From Phoenix dactylifera (lineage: Eukaryota > Streptophyta > Magnoliopsida > Arecales > Arecaceae): a DNA stretch of 64,000 nucleotides. Below the pieces are notes generated by a model that had not been told where the DNA came from, searched no databases, and worked only from the letters and a program-made list of their open reading frames with translations. The translations under genes were made by a program, and so were the position numbers. Where the stretch lies: NCBI RefSeq assembly GCF_009389715.1, contig NC_052409.1, positions 970,001 through 1,034,000 of the forward strand. Direction: 5' to 3'. The first letter of the stretch is position 1. Each line of letters opens with the position of its first letter. Below, piece after piece: positions 25,924-38,363 of this stretch.

Positions 25924-26163
25924 AAGGTAAAAAAATACAGAGGAGATGGAATGTCAGCTAGAGATATGCGACAAAGGGAGCGACACACACAAAGGGAGCG
26001 ACACACACGAATACATCATGCCAAGTTATAAAAAGGTAAAAAATACAGAGGAGATGGAATGTCAGCTACAGATATGGGACAAAGGAAGCGACTTAGTCTG
26101 TAGTTATGTTTGCCTTTCGGAACACATGCTACCTAAAAATCATCTATCTTCTGAAGCAGATTC
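23559..26163. other. 3' flank of the AMBRA1-like gene and repeat-bearing spacer
   Basis: No coding exon was recognised after the TGA at 23556-23558. The stretch to about 25500 is AT-rich single-copy-looking DNA and probably includes the 3' UTR. The duplicated segment at 25555-26130 is listed separately. A minus-strand open frame at 24925-25266 has no recognisable domain. Confidence 0.45.
25555..26130. repeat. Diverged direct repeat with simple-sequence interior
   Basis: Blocks recur in the same order: CCTGCA(C/T)CGGCCAA (about 25611 and 25853), GATGGAATGTCA(A/G)CTA (25682, 25945 and 26053) and AGTCTG(C/T)AGT(C/T)ATGTT followed by CTTTCGGAACA (25749 and 26096). A (CT)n-(AC)n run at 25887-25924 and A-rich tracts separate the copies. 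The arrangement suggests a duplicated unit of about 260 bp with one internal further duplication. The class is unknown. Confidence 0.7.
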
Positions 26164-28440
26164 TTAGATGAGTAGATGACCATCGTCATACCTATTCACA
26201 CCTCGGATCCAATCAATCACCAGAAAAGAATCTTCCTTTAGATGCACTCGCTTGGCACTAAGAATCCGTCTCGCATAAGATATACCTTTCCAAGCTATTT
26301 GAAGCTTTGCCCCTACAACAGTAAGACCTGGCGTGCGGCGACCATCTGCTGCTATCAGCCTGCCAAGAGAGTCTTTAATCACAAAACCAACACCTTTAGA
26401 TGCACCATCCATCAACATGCTACCGTCGAAGTTTACTTTGAGATGACCAGGGAGTGGGGGCACTCAAGAAATAAGAGCGTGTCTGGACGCTGTGATAGCG
26501 GAAGGAGTACCGCATATGTCCCTTGCCATATTAGAAGAGAACGAAGCAGCAACTGCGATGAACTCCCCCGCATGTAGCATAGCTCTATCCACCACCATTC
26601 TCGGCGATGACCTCCTCCTCTCAAAAATGCCGACATTCCTGTCCAATCATTTATAATAAGCCAAATATGCTCTAAGGATCCCCGCATCAATAGAACTGGG
26701 GCTCCGCAAGAAAACTCTCAACAAGGAAACTCTCAACAAGTGAATCAAATCCTGTGCTGACTCCACCAAGTGGGGTGGAGGTACAAGTGACCTGCTCTAT
26801 ATCTTCCTGGCCCTGAGATACTGCAAAAGAATATGATCAATAGTCTCCACGATATTCGTGCACACCTCGCAGCATTGGGTCAACCACACTCCTCACCCAG
26901 CTACCAAATTCCTGGTCGATAGGCATCCCCATGCTACCTTCCAGATGAAAAGCACCACATGCCAGTCAATCTGCATCCTCCAAATCCAACCTCCATCTAT
27001 CTGCCGAGCTGGCTCCCTACTGATCAAAGCATGAAGATCCCTAGCTTCTTGCTTCATGCTCTTCTAGGAAAGAAAGGTGATCCTCTGCCCAATAGAGCCT
27101 AGCCCGAGAGACTGAGTTCTCCAGTATGGACCGAAATGGTCTCATGAGGTCGGTCCCCAGCCCACAAGTGATTGCTAGAGACAATAAATCGCTACTACTT
27201 CTATATACGCAATATTGACAACTCAACCGAGCTTTTCGATTGAGATATGAATCTACAAGGTAGAGTGTACCGGCTCATTCTTATCGAAAACAGTAGTCTT
27301 TGGTAAACCGATTGATCACTAGCACGAAGGCTATAAGCGTTGATCTTGCCTTGGTGTTGACCCGAGGAGTGGTAGACGAGGCTTTCTCTGTTCACGACTC
27401 CGGTGATATTGAATCAGCCCTTTAGCTTTAGCTGGTTTGTCTGTCACCCTGATATCGGATATAGTACAGTTGACGGTTCACTACCGACTTAAACCCTAAG
27501 ACCAAACTTGTGCTTAGGATATCTTTCTTTATAGTCACCTTCATATGTCAACTGTCACAGGAGAGGTAGCAGCGAGACTTGGACCTGGGACCTTGTGATA
27601 CTCTTTAAGATATTTTTTTCTATTTTTTTAGTATATGCGTGAGACACAATCTACTAATTGATCTATATTCAAATACCCTACTATATCATAGTCTCTACTA
27701 CAAGGTGCTATTTCAATCATCCAGATTCCCGAACCACATGTAGGCTACATCTAGCTATCAAAGGTATTGGAGTTCATTCTTCAAAATCGTAATCACTTAG
27801 TTGAATTGGGTCTTCTTATGCCAAGAAATCTAGTATACGTGAATCTGAAAGAAGCCTCCTGGCTAGTCTATTCGAGTTTAGTCGAGTCATTTTTGGTTAA
27901 AGTGACTTACCGCACCCGCGACCGCCCTGACGGCAGCCATACTAGCCTGTCAAACTCTTTCTGGGCGAAAATCGGTAGAGCCAAGACCATCTCTGCCAAC
28001 TGCTCTCCAAACACATCTCGGATAAGCCCCTCCCTCCACCGACCCCCATCTGGGTCCAACAGGTGGCTGACCCTGCAGCCTGCCAATCTCATCGAGTCCA
28101 CCATGGTCGGCAAACGACTAATCGACTACTTAGTCACCCAACTATCCTTCAGAACATCGATGGATCGTCCGTACCCAATAGCCTATCTAATCTCCGGAAG
28201 CACCAAGTCGGCTCTGGCACACATCTCCCTCTAGACTAGTGAGTGGTGACGGCCAGCTCGTGCTCCAAGCAACATGGCACCATGCTTGGCCCTTATCAAT
28301 GAAAACCACATGCAATCAAGCTCTAACACAAATCTAGCTACGTGACAAACTGGGCCAACAGTGGTTGCATCCCCAAACCTTCTAGTCTGGTCGGCTGACA
28401 CACTACCTCCCACGCCAACAAATGAATACCACCTCTATCA
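26164..28440 (-). mobile_element. L1-type LINE, 3' part, broken and interrupted
   Basis: Minus-strand pieces match the C-terminal half of plant L1 ORF2. Reading along the element: 28413-28231 encodes a stretch with FVLELDCMWFSLIRAKHGAM, typical of the region after the reverse transcriptase. Next, 28113-27907 encodes LLDPDGGRWREGLIRDVF. Then 27010-26800 encodes the zf-RVT region (VAWGCLSTRNLVAGWG, then CEVC and DHIL). Last, 26463-26164 encodes an RNase H domain (KVNFDGS...GVGFVIKDSLGRLIAADG), where the usual acidic residue of AELR is Lys. The reverse transcriptase core and endonuclease are absent, so the copy is 5'-truncated. About 0.6 kb of unrelated DNA near 27230-27890 splits it. No poly-T tail is seen at the 26.16-kb end. 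Confidence 0.8.
27230..27890. other. Foreign segment splitting the LINE
   Basis: LINE coding similarity stops near 27890 and resumes near 27226 or lower, with no LINE-like protein in any frame between. The reverse strand holds a GGTCCAAGTCT word that resembles a pol III B-box, but no matching A-box was found. Its origin is unknown. It could be a nested insertion or highly diverged LINE sequence. Confidence 0.4.
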
Positions 28441-29027
28441 CCTCTCCCCCAAATAAAGTTTCTAAAGTGCTACTCTTGTTTCTTCCTTTGGGTCCAATCA
28501 AGAGCTAGCCATAGTTTTAATGGTTTGATCTCATGAGGCTCTTGGGGAGACAGAAGGATTTGATCCCCCTATTTACTTGGCATGAATCTTGTTGCTTGGG
28601 GCATGGATGGGGAGTATCGGTGGGGCTGGTGGTGGGGAGTATTTGTCGCCCAAGGAAATGGATGGAGAGGATTTGGGGAAGTTAGGGTTCTGAAATCACC
28701 AAAACTGGTTCGGCTCCGGAATTATTTTTATAGAGGGGGCACAATCGAATTTGCTATTTGCAAAGGACATGCCAACACAACAAACAAAACAAAAAAAAGG
28801 CCCAACGATTAGAAGACACATAACGCCATCCGAATTCTTTCATGTTACAAAATTTTGTGGGTAAAAGCCTCCTCAGACCCACAAGGTGATGGTGGAAGGA
28901 GTACCGAAGCTCGTCTAGAGGAATAAATAAGACCACTTCGAAATTGAAGTATCATAATAACTAAAGCCAGGAGGTTAGATTTAGATTTAGGGAACCCACA
29001 TCAAACAGAGAGAAGAAGACCACTTTC
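28441..29027. other. Spacer between LINE fragment and cupin gene
   Basis: This includes the 3' flank of the cupin gene on the minus strand. The G-rich stretch around 28580-28690 may be more LINE-derived sequence, but no protein motif supports that. Nothing else was recognised. Confidence 0.4.
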
Positions 29028-29486
29028 CTAGGAAGTGGATTCGAATTTGTAGTGCTTATCGATTGCTGCCAATACATGCCACGTGCAACTGACTCCCTTG
29101 GGGATTACTACAAGATCTCCAGAGCCAAAATCCACACATTCGGAAGATCCCTTAATATAAGCTTTAACCTTTCCTTTTAGGAGGTAGCAAATTTCTTCTG
29201 CATCAAACTTGAGATGGAACTTTCCTGGAGGGCAACCCCACCTAACGAACAATAAGAAAAGCAGAATGGAGGACCTCATTAGCAACACTACTGGAGAGTT
29301 CATACTTTCTAAGAAATAGAAGAGGACAATGAGACAAGAAGGCGAAGCTACGGAGATAGATACTAACTTGGGCCATGAGTTGATGCCCAGTTTCAGTAAG
29401 CGCGACTGTGGTGGGTTCTTCTCTACTAGGATTGTGGGGCTGGTGGCCTCAACTTGCATGGCCTCTTGGTTTGAACTTGCGGCCAT
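29028..29486 (-). CDS. Small RmlC-like cupin (DUF861/Cupin_3) protein
   Basis: Two exons, 29368-29486 and 29028-29241, give 333 nt and 110 aa. The protein has ILVEKNPPQSRLLKLGINSWPK at the N-terminus across residues 19-40. The joined codon then leads into WGCPPGKFHLKFDAEEICYLL, followed by GKVKAYIKGSSECVDFGSGD and LVVIPKGVSCTWHVL. These are the signature strands of the short plant cupins of the DUF861 type, which form a single beta-barrel. The family's relatives include ureidoglycine aminohydrolase domains, but the short plant members have no firmly known reaction. FHLKFDAEE replaces the FPWTY-type stretch I recall in other members. The 126-nt intron (29242-29367) is a multiple of three and has no stop in frame, so retention would give a 152-aa protein. 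Confidence 0.88.
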   Translation of the reverse strand: MAASSNQEAMQVEATSPTILVEKNPPQSRLLKLGINSWPKLVSISVASPSCLIVLFYFLESMNSPVVLLMRSSILLFLLFVRWGCPPGKFHLKFDAEEICYLLKGKVKAYIKGSSECVDFGSGDLVVIPKGVSCTWHVLAAIDKHYKFESTS

Positions 29487-32400
29487 TGAAGATTACTAGA
29501 AGTTGAAAGAGGAGAAGCAAGGAGTGTTGGTAGCAGCAGCAGCAGGAGATGCAGGGGCAGTTTGCAAAGGTCCTTCTATGCTTCTTGTAATAAGAACTAC
29601 GAGGATGAAGTCTGGAGGGAATCCTTACATAGAACACAGATGGAGAAAGAAGTGAGAAGCTTGAAGTCTTCTTATGTATAAGTTGAGAAAGAAGAAATAA
29701 ACTTGTGATTTCGTCGCCTGGTGTACAAGTTGAGAATAGATTCCAAACATATTTTGTAATGCATGATGATAAGGCCTGGGCTAAGGTGCCAAAAAAAGAA
29801 AGAAAAAGGAAGGGTTCTTGGACTAGGGCTCTTCTAATTTTTGACATCAGTCCAAGGCAAAAGAACAAAGTAGGTCACAGTGGTTGACGGGAGTCAAAAG
29901 GTTTAGCTTTCTACCAGCTTTTTGGGATTCTTCTTAAAAACTTTTCAGCGAATGGCTAGCATTGAATTTTTTGGTACACTTGCACTGAATTATTTAAGCG
30001 ACAATAGCTCAATGACGATAATGAAGCTACGCATTGGTATAATCAACGATTAGCGTCCATCCATTCCACATAAATATCGACTGATGTAGATCTAAACTTG
30101 GATGCTTTACATGAGAAATTTAAGAAGTCTCTCACGAGTGACCGGTTGGACCGTACTCGCTACAATCCCTTTGTTAAAAATCTCTCTAAAATCTAAAATC
30201 CTGTCTAGATGATTGGGCTAAAAATTCTATTGAATTTGTGAGTTGGACCAATATAGCCAATAAGATCATAAGATTACAATATCATAAGATTACGGACTGA
30301 TATTTTTTTTTTCTTCCTGTAAAATTCAGACCGACCTTCACCAAAGTTATTTCTGAATATTTATGAATATAAACCTAGCCCAGCTTGTAATACTATGATC
30401 TTGCTGATTGTACTAACCCATCATGCAACCAAGCTTTGATTATAATGCTCGTATGGTGATTGTATTATTATTATTATTATTTTTGCCCTAAAAGAAGACT
30501 TTTAAGAATGTACGTACGCTCGCCAGTTCATGTGGCTGATCCTTTTTCCCCACTTCCCTCAGACGTGCATACCTTCTCTCCTAGGATTTTTAACAATTTG
30601 AGCTTACCCAAAAAACAATACATGAGAGAGTTGCAGACCATATTTGATACAGCACGCCAAAGCGTCGACACTTCGGACACTCGAATTCAAGAAATCTGGC
30701 CTCTAGCTCACCTGATGCAGAGCAAGATCCATGTTTCCAAGACTCGCGACAAAATACTCCACAACTGACATGGCATGATATGCCATGCGCTGCTAGCTAA
30801 ATGACAATTTCTCATCACATGAAAGAATTGCCAGCATCCAAAATATGAACAAGGTGGTCTTATTATTTCTTATGCCCTCATGAATCTTTAGAGAATTGTA
30901 ACATCCTTCTCATCCAAATACATGTTTCTCCAAGTCAGATCCTATTTGGAGGCTTTAAATCAGAAACAAAGTAAATCATCCACCAGGAAAAAGTGAGCTA
31001 AGAGAAGTTACAGGCAAACAACAGATTAATCTCCCATAGATTTACTTTGACCCTACATGGGAAATTTTGATAGTTAACAAGGTTTTCTATGTTGATCCAC
31101 AATTGCTAATGACGCCAGTTTTGAAACCTGCAACACTATGATAAGCATATACCGGGAGACGCCTATCATGCCTGTAATATCAAGTATTTGACATGTATCC
31201 ATGTATTCAATATTTTTTCTTAGAGAGGGATGGAGCATTTCTGGGGAAACCTGCAATATAATAACCCAAATATAACATTTTCGGGGATACACAATCCAAG
31301 AATTGAAACCAGAATATTTGGTTACTAGGGTGTGGCCACTGGGAGAAGCCTCAATGTATTTGTGGGATGGTTACCCCAAAACGAGTACTCTCTATCTCTT
31401 CCCCCCAAGCAAAAAACATGCGAATGCACACACAATAACTTGCAACACAAGAAAAGCCATAACATGAACATTCTTCTGCAGCAAATACAATTTTAGCAAT
31501 TATAAAAACAACTTATAATAAAAAATTTCAGGTGCTCCAGCAAAAAACTCTCTAGAATTTCCAGAAATCAGCACATTAAGTATAAGAATAATTTTTTTAA
31601 AAAAAATCCTAGTAGTCTTACAATGTTTGCTGAAGAAAATTCTCATAACTGATAATATATTTATCGGCTACTTTAAGGTACCTTCAAACAATGTTAAATG
31701 AGTTCTCTGACATAAGCAAATGTGAACCCATTTCCCTGGCTAAAGGAATCAATACCATTCAACACAACGCCTATAAAGGAAAAAGGCCAAGTTATACCAT
31801 CCACGAGCAGATCGAACAGATAGTTTCACTGAATTAAAGAAGCAATAAATAAAAGGGTCCATAGTCAATAATTAATGGATCACTAAGCATCCTGTTAGGT
31901 CATTACCGAGATAAAAAGACATGACATTATCTCATCATTGAAAATAAAAAGGTTCGAAAGTATCATTTATTACAAGATCATAAACCTATCAGTCGGGTAA
32001 AAGGAATGTGTTCAACTTGACCATCATTTGCCGATATTGTAAACACAAGTATCATGCAAGCCTCTCTAATAGCCAAAAAAATATTGAAACTATTATAATG
32101 CAGATAGATTGGATATAGTAACTCAGATTTCATCTCTTACTTTGCAAGCCTATGACCCATAAAAAATGGGTAGTTGATAACAACCAACCAAGGAATGCTT
32201 ATGTTGGGCAGTTGAGTCAGACAGACAAGGTGCCCATTGTTCATTCACTATAGTCAACTAAACTGACAAGTTTATCAACTATATGGACTGGTGGCAGGAT
32301 AACAAGGTTTGGGTCTGTGGCTCCTCCACTTAAGAAGCCCATAATCCTCTCCGACACAAACTTACTTTAGATAATTAGGGGAAGTTAACAATTTAAAAGA

Positions 32401-32667
32401 TGCAAATTCACGGGTCAGAAGTTAATTAATTATTAAGCAATTTCCAATAACAACTATGCAATACCACCACAATAAGATATATATTAGCAACAAGAACCCT
32501 GTCATTTTTCTTACAATCATGTGAAGCAGTAATCTAGTAACTATATGAGCAAAAATCTGCAAGAACCGCTGGGCTCAAAAGAAACAGAAGCTTACAAATA
32601 AGCAGACATCCACAATATTGCTCATTCATCACCCTTTGTCTGCTTCATCTCCCAAAAGGCAATATAT
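29487..32667. other. Intergenic region, cupin 5' side to CSL4 3' end
   Basis: The first few hundred bases are the cupin promoter and leader on the minus strand. The rest is AT-rich. A plus-strand open frame at 30460-30768 starts with a Tyr run from an ATT microsatellite and has no family resemblance. No RNA gene or transposon ends were found. The CSL4 3' UTR lies just below 32668. Confidence 0.45.
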
Positions 32668-35600
32668 CTAGTCTGCCTTCGCAACTTTTCTCCGTTCAAC
32701 CTGGCCAGTCAGTGGGCATTGCATCTCTGTCCAACTGATTGGAACCATAGTAGCACCTGGAACAACATAGAAAGGAGTTGTTAGCTAAATTTCCTAGTAG
32801 CGTTCCCGGTCATAATTCACCAGTAATTACTGACATGAATGTGCTGCACCAGCGATGCCATCAATTTATTATGGTGGAGCACACACACTATGCAAGTCTC
32901 TCTCCACAGAATTGCAGATGCTGTGCATCTATAAGAGTGGCTATGTGCATATGTGCATGAGTGTGCATTCCATCACATTATTTGGATGCTCTGTTGTTGA
33001 ACTGTGGAACTGTAGCATACTAATATGATGCAGCACATGAACCAAGTCATTAATTAGCGCACAATGAAACAACTCTGACTTAATATTTATTATCTCTGGA
33101 TACATTTCTGCATGGGAACTCACTATCCTCAAGAAGAACCACCCAGAATCCTTGAACACAAGTGGAACAATGACATTTTATTTCTCTTTCTTGAGAGTTT
33201 GATGCTTTGAAATATTAATGAGAACTTAATGGATCATTCTTTGCAAATTCCTAACACATGCTACATCTGCACATTGCAAGCCTTCTATATCTTTTCCCAT
33301 TGGTTCCTTCTATGTTATTTTAAGCAATGACCTCCTCTTTTTGGTTCTCATCAGAGGCAAAATATATATTGATATAGACTTAAAATGTGCTCATTGGCCA
33401 CAATTTTGAAAAAAACGAAATTTTCAGGCTCAACTCAAAAGAGGTAAAATAAAATCCTCCGAACTGTCAGCGCTTCTGAATACTCACAAAATATATGGCA
33501 ATGCATGCATGTCTCCTATATTTCCTACTCTATCATGAAAATGCTCAACCATTTCATAGCACTAAAATTTTCATATTCACTAACTACAATCCTTATTGCT
33601 TCCTCTAGTTTCTCTTAGGCCTTCTTAGCTTTATTTCTAGCCTTATAGCGACAACTTCTTCCAAGTGGGTACATAACTACATCAAGAGGACCTTGGGTAC
33701 AAGCAACATCCATCAAAGTTAGAGTTCCGAAGGTTGTGGCTTCTAATTCAATGCACAAGCCTTCTGAGTACAAATGTAATTCTAATAGCCCCCCCCCCCC
33801 CCCCCCCTCCCCTCTCTTCTTTTTCCTCCTCCTCCTCTACAAGTTAAGCATAAAACCGAGCCTAAGATGCACAAAACTGACACCAAATACATTAGATAAA
33901 AAGCACAAAAAGTCTAATTTCCACTTAAAATTCTACCAAAAGCTTCTCAAACAAATCCAGAGTTCTCTTGATCAAGACTGCAAGCTAGCAGTGTCAAATC
34001 AGTTTTTCCAAGTGATCAAGTTAACCCTACAGTTCATGTGAATAATTCCCATGTCTCTGTATCTTTTCCACCCATTAAGCACAACTATACAATTATAGAT
34101 GCCTGGATTCCATCAAATAATAGTAAAAGGGCTAGAGGAGATCATGCAACTTCCATTGAGGAATGTTAATCAGACAGGAAACTTGAAAAGACAATGGAAG
34201 CGAATGCATGTTCCATTTTGCATTAACAGCCATAATTGTATGCCTAAATAACTACACTAAAAAATTCTCAATGTTAGTTCTAAACAATCTCAAGGAGACA
34301 TGAATACTGAAACAAGGTTTTCTGATGCATAAATCAAGGAAACTTCACGAACATAGGTTTGCCAATGACTGCGTGCAATCAAATGGCATACTGCAGTTAT
34401 GGAACAAATAATGAATTAAAGTTCTGCTTGTACCTGCTATACTTTGAGCTGATACCACTCCCAATTCATTCTTTGCAGTGGAAAGGTAATATGCCCTTGC
34501 ATCTCCAAGAGAGAGCTTATTGCAGGAATTAAGTTTGACAAACATTCTCTTGTAATTCCATAATGCAAAAAAGAGCACGTCATTTTTTAAAAAAATGCAA
34601 TATATAACAGAATAAGGCAAGTACTTCCATCAATAAGTCAGATAACATGATGAGGACCATGTGATAGTTAAAACAGAAAGCAGAACATGAAGCAGTGATA
34701 CATATCCTGCTTAAATACTTTGCCATCATCAGGTTCGACCACATTTCGAGAGACCTGTAATTACGTAACATAGTGACAGATATCTAAAGCTAGTTATCAA
34801 ACAATTAGTCACAGATATCTAAAGTTAGTTATCAAACAATTAGCACAAAACTGTCATATCTATTAATACCAAAAACTGAATTTCCCAATATAACATTGCT
34901 AAAGAAGCTAGATACTGCTGCTCAAAACCTAACATATTAGTAAAGAATATCACATAAGGATCATCTTGTGGTCCATTTCAATGAGTTCAACATAATTTCT
35001 GAGACATTAGCACCAAATTGCACATATATTTCTGTTTGGTTCAAAATAATTACTTCCTAATAGCAATTAATTCAACAAGTCTCCACAATTTAATAATTGA
35101 TGTTGGATTTTCCACCGCCCCCACCTTTTTCGCTGGCGGTTGCATATGTTTCTTCTTAGATATGTGATAAATACCAGCAAAGCGATGCAAATTTGAGGTC
35201 ATTAGAAAAGAGATTGCTCCTTATATTGGTGTAATTTGACTTTGCATTGTTCTTCTGCATGAGGTTTACTTCTGCCTCATTTATATCTGCCAGTACATTG
35301 TTCACTACCATAAAACACAGTATATACCACGATTTACCTAGAGATACATCTAGTATGGTATTGTTTACTCTATTTTGTTAATTTCACCTAATCTTCAGTA
35401 GTATAATTGCATAAGCTTCCTAGGCAGGTTTAATGTTGCCTACTTATGATAGATATGGAGTTCAAAATGTTCCTATTCATTAGCTTATTGATTTGTTTGT
35501 GTATTTCCACATTCACATAACTAGAGTTTTGTTTGAGTTCAGCATATGGATCAGTAGGCTTGATTGTCTCATATAAATGCAAATTATCATACCTATGCGA

Positions 35601-38363
35601 AAATGATAATTAAAAGAAAGTTATATTGAATCAAGACCAAGAGCTATAGCAGAATTTTCGTGCAGAGGATGATATATTATTTATCTTAAAACCACTACTC
35701 GAAGATGTCTTCAAGCAAATATCTGGTTTTAATAAATCAACAGGTTACATGCACAATACAAAGTTAGGGGAAAAAAAGAAAACGAAAAAGAAACTACCAT
35801 CTTCACAGTTGTTCAGATACGACAGTCGGAAGTACTCGGAAAAAATTATAACTAATATACGATAATAAAAAAATATACCAGTACTTGGAAAAATTATAAC
35901 TAATATACAATAGTAAAAAAAATATACCAGAATGTCAAAAGGCTCATAAAAACGAAAAAACTAGAAATAATGCATCAAGTATTATTTTAGGATACAACTA
36001 AGGCTCTGACAATGTCACCAGGACGAAATGACAAATACATATCCACTTTATCAATTTCAGTTGCACGAACATCTTGTTGCCTGTTAAAATAAACCAATCA
36101 ATATCCAAAACAAAAGACAATTTTGGGAGCATCTGTAAGAAATCAGCATAAATGGCACACAGAATTCTGCAATGAACAAGACCCATTTATAATGGCTATA
36201 GAAGTCCATTGTTTTTTGTTTTTTTTTTCTGGTAAGATAGTTAGCCATTGTTGAAACAACTATTTGTCGGTGAAATATAAGCACAACAAAATTCCTATTC
36301 TATCATGCATGATCCAAAACAACCAGTGAATGGAAGTTTGTAATTTTCTTAGCGTCATTACCTTTGTTGAAGTCGAGAGCACCAATAAGCACGAGTAACA
36401 GTAGCAAAAGTGAGAATGTCTGGATGGAGGAGAGATAGATTCAAACCAAGTAAATTTATAGAACGAAATAGATGAGCAAATCATAAGTTATCTTGATGAA
36501 GCATTTTCATATCATCTGGGCTTCCAGAGACAACTATGGCAATCAGGGAGTCAAGTAACAAGAAAAGGTCGGTGCAACTATTTTATATGCTTTGAACATG
36601 CTAGAAATGCCAAAAGGTCGATAAATTAAATTGAAGGGTCAGAAAAGAAGACGAAACAAATTATATATTGAAAGTAGTTAATGGTTATTCTATGACTCCC
36701 TCTACTTCGGAAGCATTGGAGGGAGCTGCATTACATACTAAGTCAGTAGGATAAAGATTGTTGTTTATGCCAATCATATTTGAAATCACACCATATGTCA
36801 AAGAAGAATTACATAACAAATATTAAAATCTTAATCCCAATACAATGGAATACTGTTCATGTTTGTTGAAGAAAATATTTTAGAAAGGTTCAGTACAATA
36901 AATAAAAATCAGAGCTAAAGGATTAGTAGCAGAGCCATGACAAAACTAAATCTTGGCTCAGTAATGGTCAAGAAAAGCATCATCCATTTTCTTAAAACAT
37001 TATATGCTTTAAAAAAAAAATATCCTCAAATAGAAAAATAGTTTTTGCTCATTACATACTACCTAATTATGCCCGTAAACTTTTCCCTCACAGCTTTGGA
37101 CTCGACACACATTATATCAGCTGAAGCCATCCTGGCCATCACTTTTGTCACCTGTCAAAATAGAAAATAGTTTACATATTTATGAGGTACAAAATGAGCT
37201 GGTAGACTTCAATAGTGCAATCCACGTATAGATTTATTGAATATAATGTTATCTTACTTGGGAAGAAAGTTGACAATATACAATGATGAGGACCGTTTGA
37301 AGTGTCCAAAACTAATTAGGAGTTAGGGGGGAACTAGAAAAAAGATCCAAAAAAAAAGGAATAATAATAATAATACAACAGGAACCAAAATAGCCTGAAT
37401 TTTTTTTTTAAAAAAAAGAAAAAAGATAAATCATGAAGAACCACTTCGTGGTCATCTTTGATAATTAGATGACCATTATCATGTCATATACATCTGACGT
37501 ATTCACTCCCTTTTAAGCAAAGTCAGTTTCTTCCTTTCTGACGAGTGATTTAAGTTGTAGAAGCAAAAAAATCCCAAATATTGTCGCAGATCATACAAGA
37601 GAAGGAAGCTTAACCATGTGGCTGATATCGGGGTTCTTCAATTGGTTATTCTTAAGTTAGCAGTTAAACCGCTACGTCTAGAATATGACCCACGGACAAC
37701 AAGGCTTCCCATTTTATTTTTTTTTACCACAGCAAAGTTACGTCTTACTTTCATTAAAAGAGAGAAAAAATATTTCATCTCATAGACAGAGGGTTAAAGT
37801 TACAGACACCTATAATTTTCATCCAGACATCCCAATATAACGATAAATATGCTCCCCTTTTATCTTGTATTGTTCTCTTGGACGTAACAGGAGCACTTCT
37901 CGTCTAATAGATGAAAACGACCATTAATAAAGTAGCAAAAAAAGGGGCAGGGGGGAGGACATTAAAAAGAAAAAAAAAAAACAGGAACAGAAAGAAAGAA
38001 TAGTGAGGAAGAAGGGATTTGCTTGCTTGCTTACTCGAGCGATGACCACAGACCCCGGTTGCGGGACAGCTCCATGGGCCTTGTGCCCTACGACTTCCAC
38101 GGTGGATCTCTGGAAGGATGGGAAGAAGAACAAGAAAAAGATGAAGGGGATGACCCTAAAATCATGAAACCCTTAAGAACCCTAGAAGAGGGAGAAGCGA
38201 CCTGGTCGGAGGAGTCCGGGGGAGGAGGGAGGATCTTGCGGAGGCCGGTGAGGGAAGCGCGCAGGGTGCGCCCGTTGGGTGCCAGGTACACTCCCCTCCC
38301 GGCGATCAGCTGGTTGGACTCGCCCACCACCTCGCCGGGGGTGACCACACCTTCTCCTCCCAT
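32668..38363 (-). CDS. CSL4: Exosome complex subunit CSL4
   Basis: Six exons on the minus strand, 38202-38363, 38035-38109, 37063-37151, 35996-36080, 34434-34515 and 32668-32756, total 582 nt and 193 aa, the normal length of plant CSL4 and human EXOSC1. The N-terminal domain has VTPGEVVG, GRGVYLAPNGRTLRASLTG and PPPPDSSDQ. A linker with VEVVGHKAHGAVPQPGSVV follows. The S1 RNA-binding domain has VTKVMARMASADIMCV, the run IIRQQDVRATEIDKVDMYL and PGDIVRALVLSLGDARAYYL. The C-terminal part has CPLTGQVERRKVAK. CSL4 caps the RNA exosome together with RRP4 and RRP40 and guides 3'-5' RNA decay. For exon 4, a donor 3 nt upstream (35999) is possible but would drop the conserved Val of RALVLSLG, so 35996 was chosen. 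Confidence 0.95.
33789..33807. repeat. Poly-C run in a CSL4 intron
   Basis: Nineteen C residues on the plus strand, inside the last CSL4 intron, followed by C/T-rich sequence. Confidence 0.95.
34773..34842. repeat. 35-bp tandem duplication
   Basis: Two adjacent copies of GT(G/C)ACAGATATCTAAAG(C/T)TAG... start at 34773 and 34808 in a CSL4 intron and differ at about two bases. Confidence 0.9.
35833..35930. repeat. 49-bp tandem duplication
   Basis: Two copies start at 35833 and 35882 (TACT(C/T)GGAAAAA...ATATACCAG) in the intron just downstream of CSL4 exon 4. Confidence 0.9.

Noticed and set aside
27555-27600. Possible tRNA or SINE pol III promoter on the minus strand (GGTCCAAGTCT B-box-like word)
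   Set aside because: The word differs from the B-box consensus and no A-box lies at the right distance. No cloverleaf could be drawn.
30460-30768. 102-codon plus-strand open frame
   Set aside because: It starts in an ATT microsatellite (Tyr run), shows no domain or splice context and resembles no family I know.
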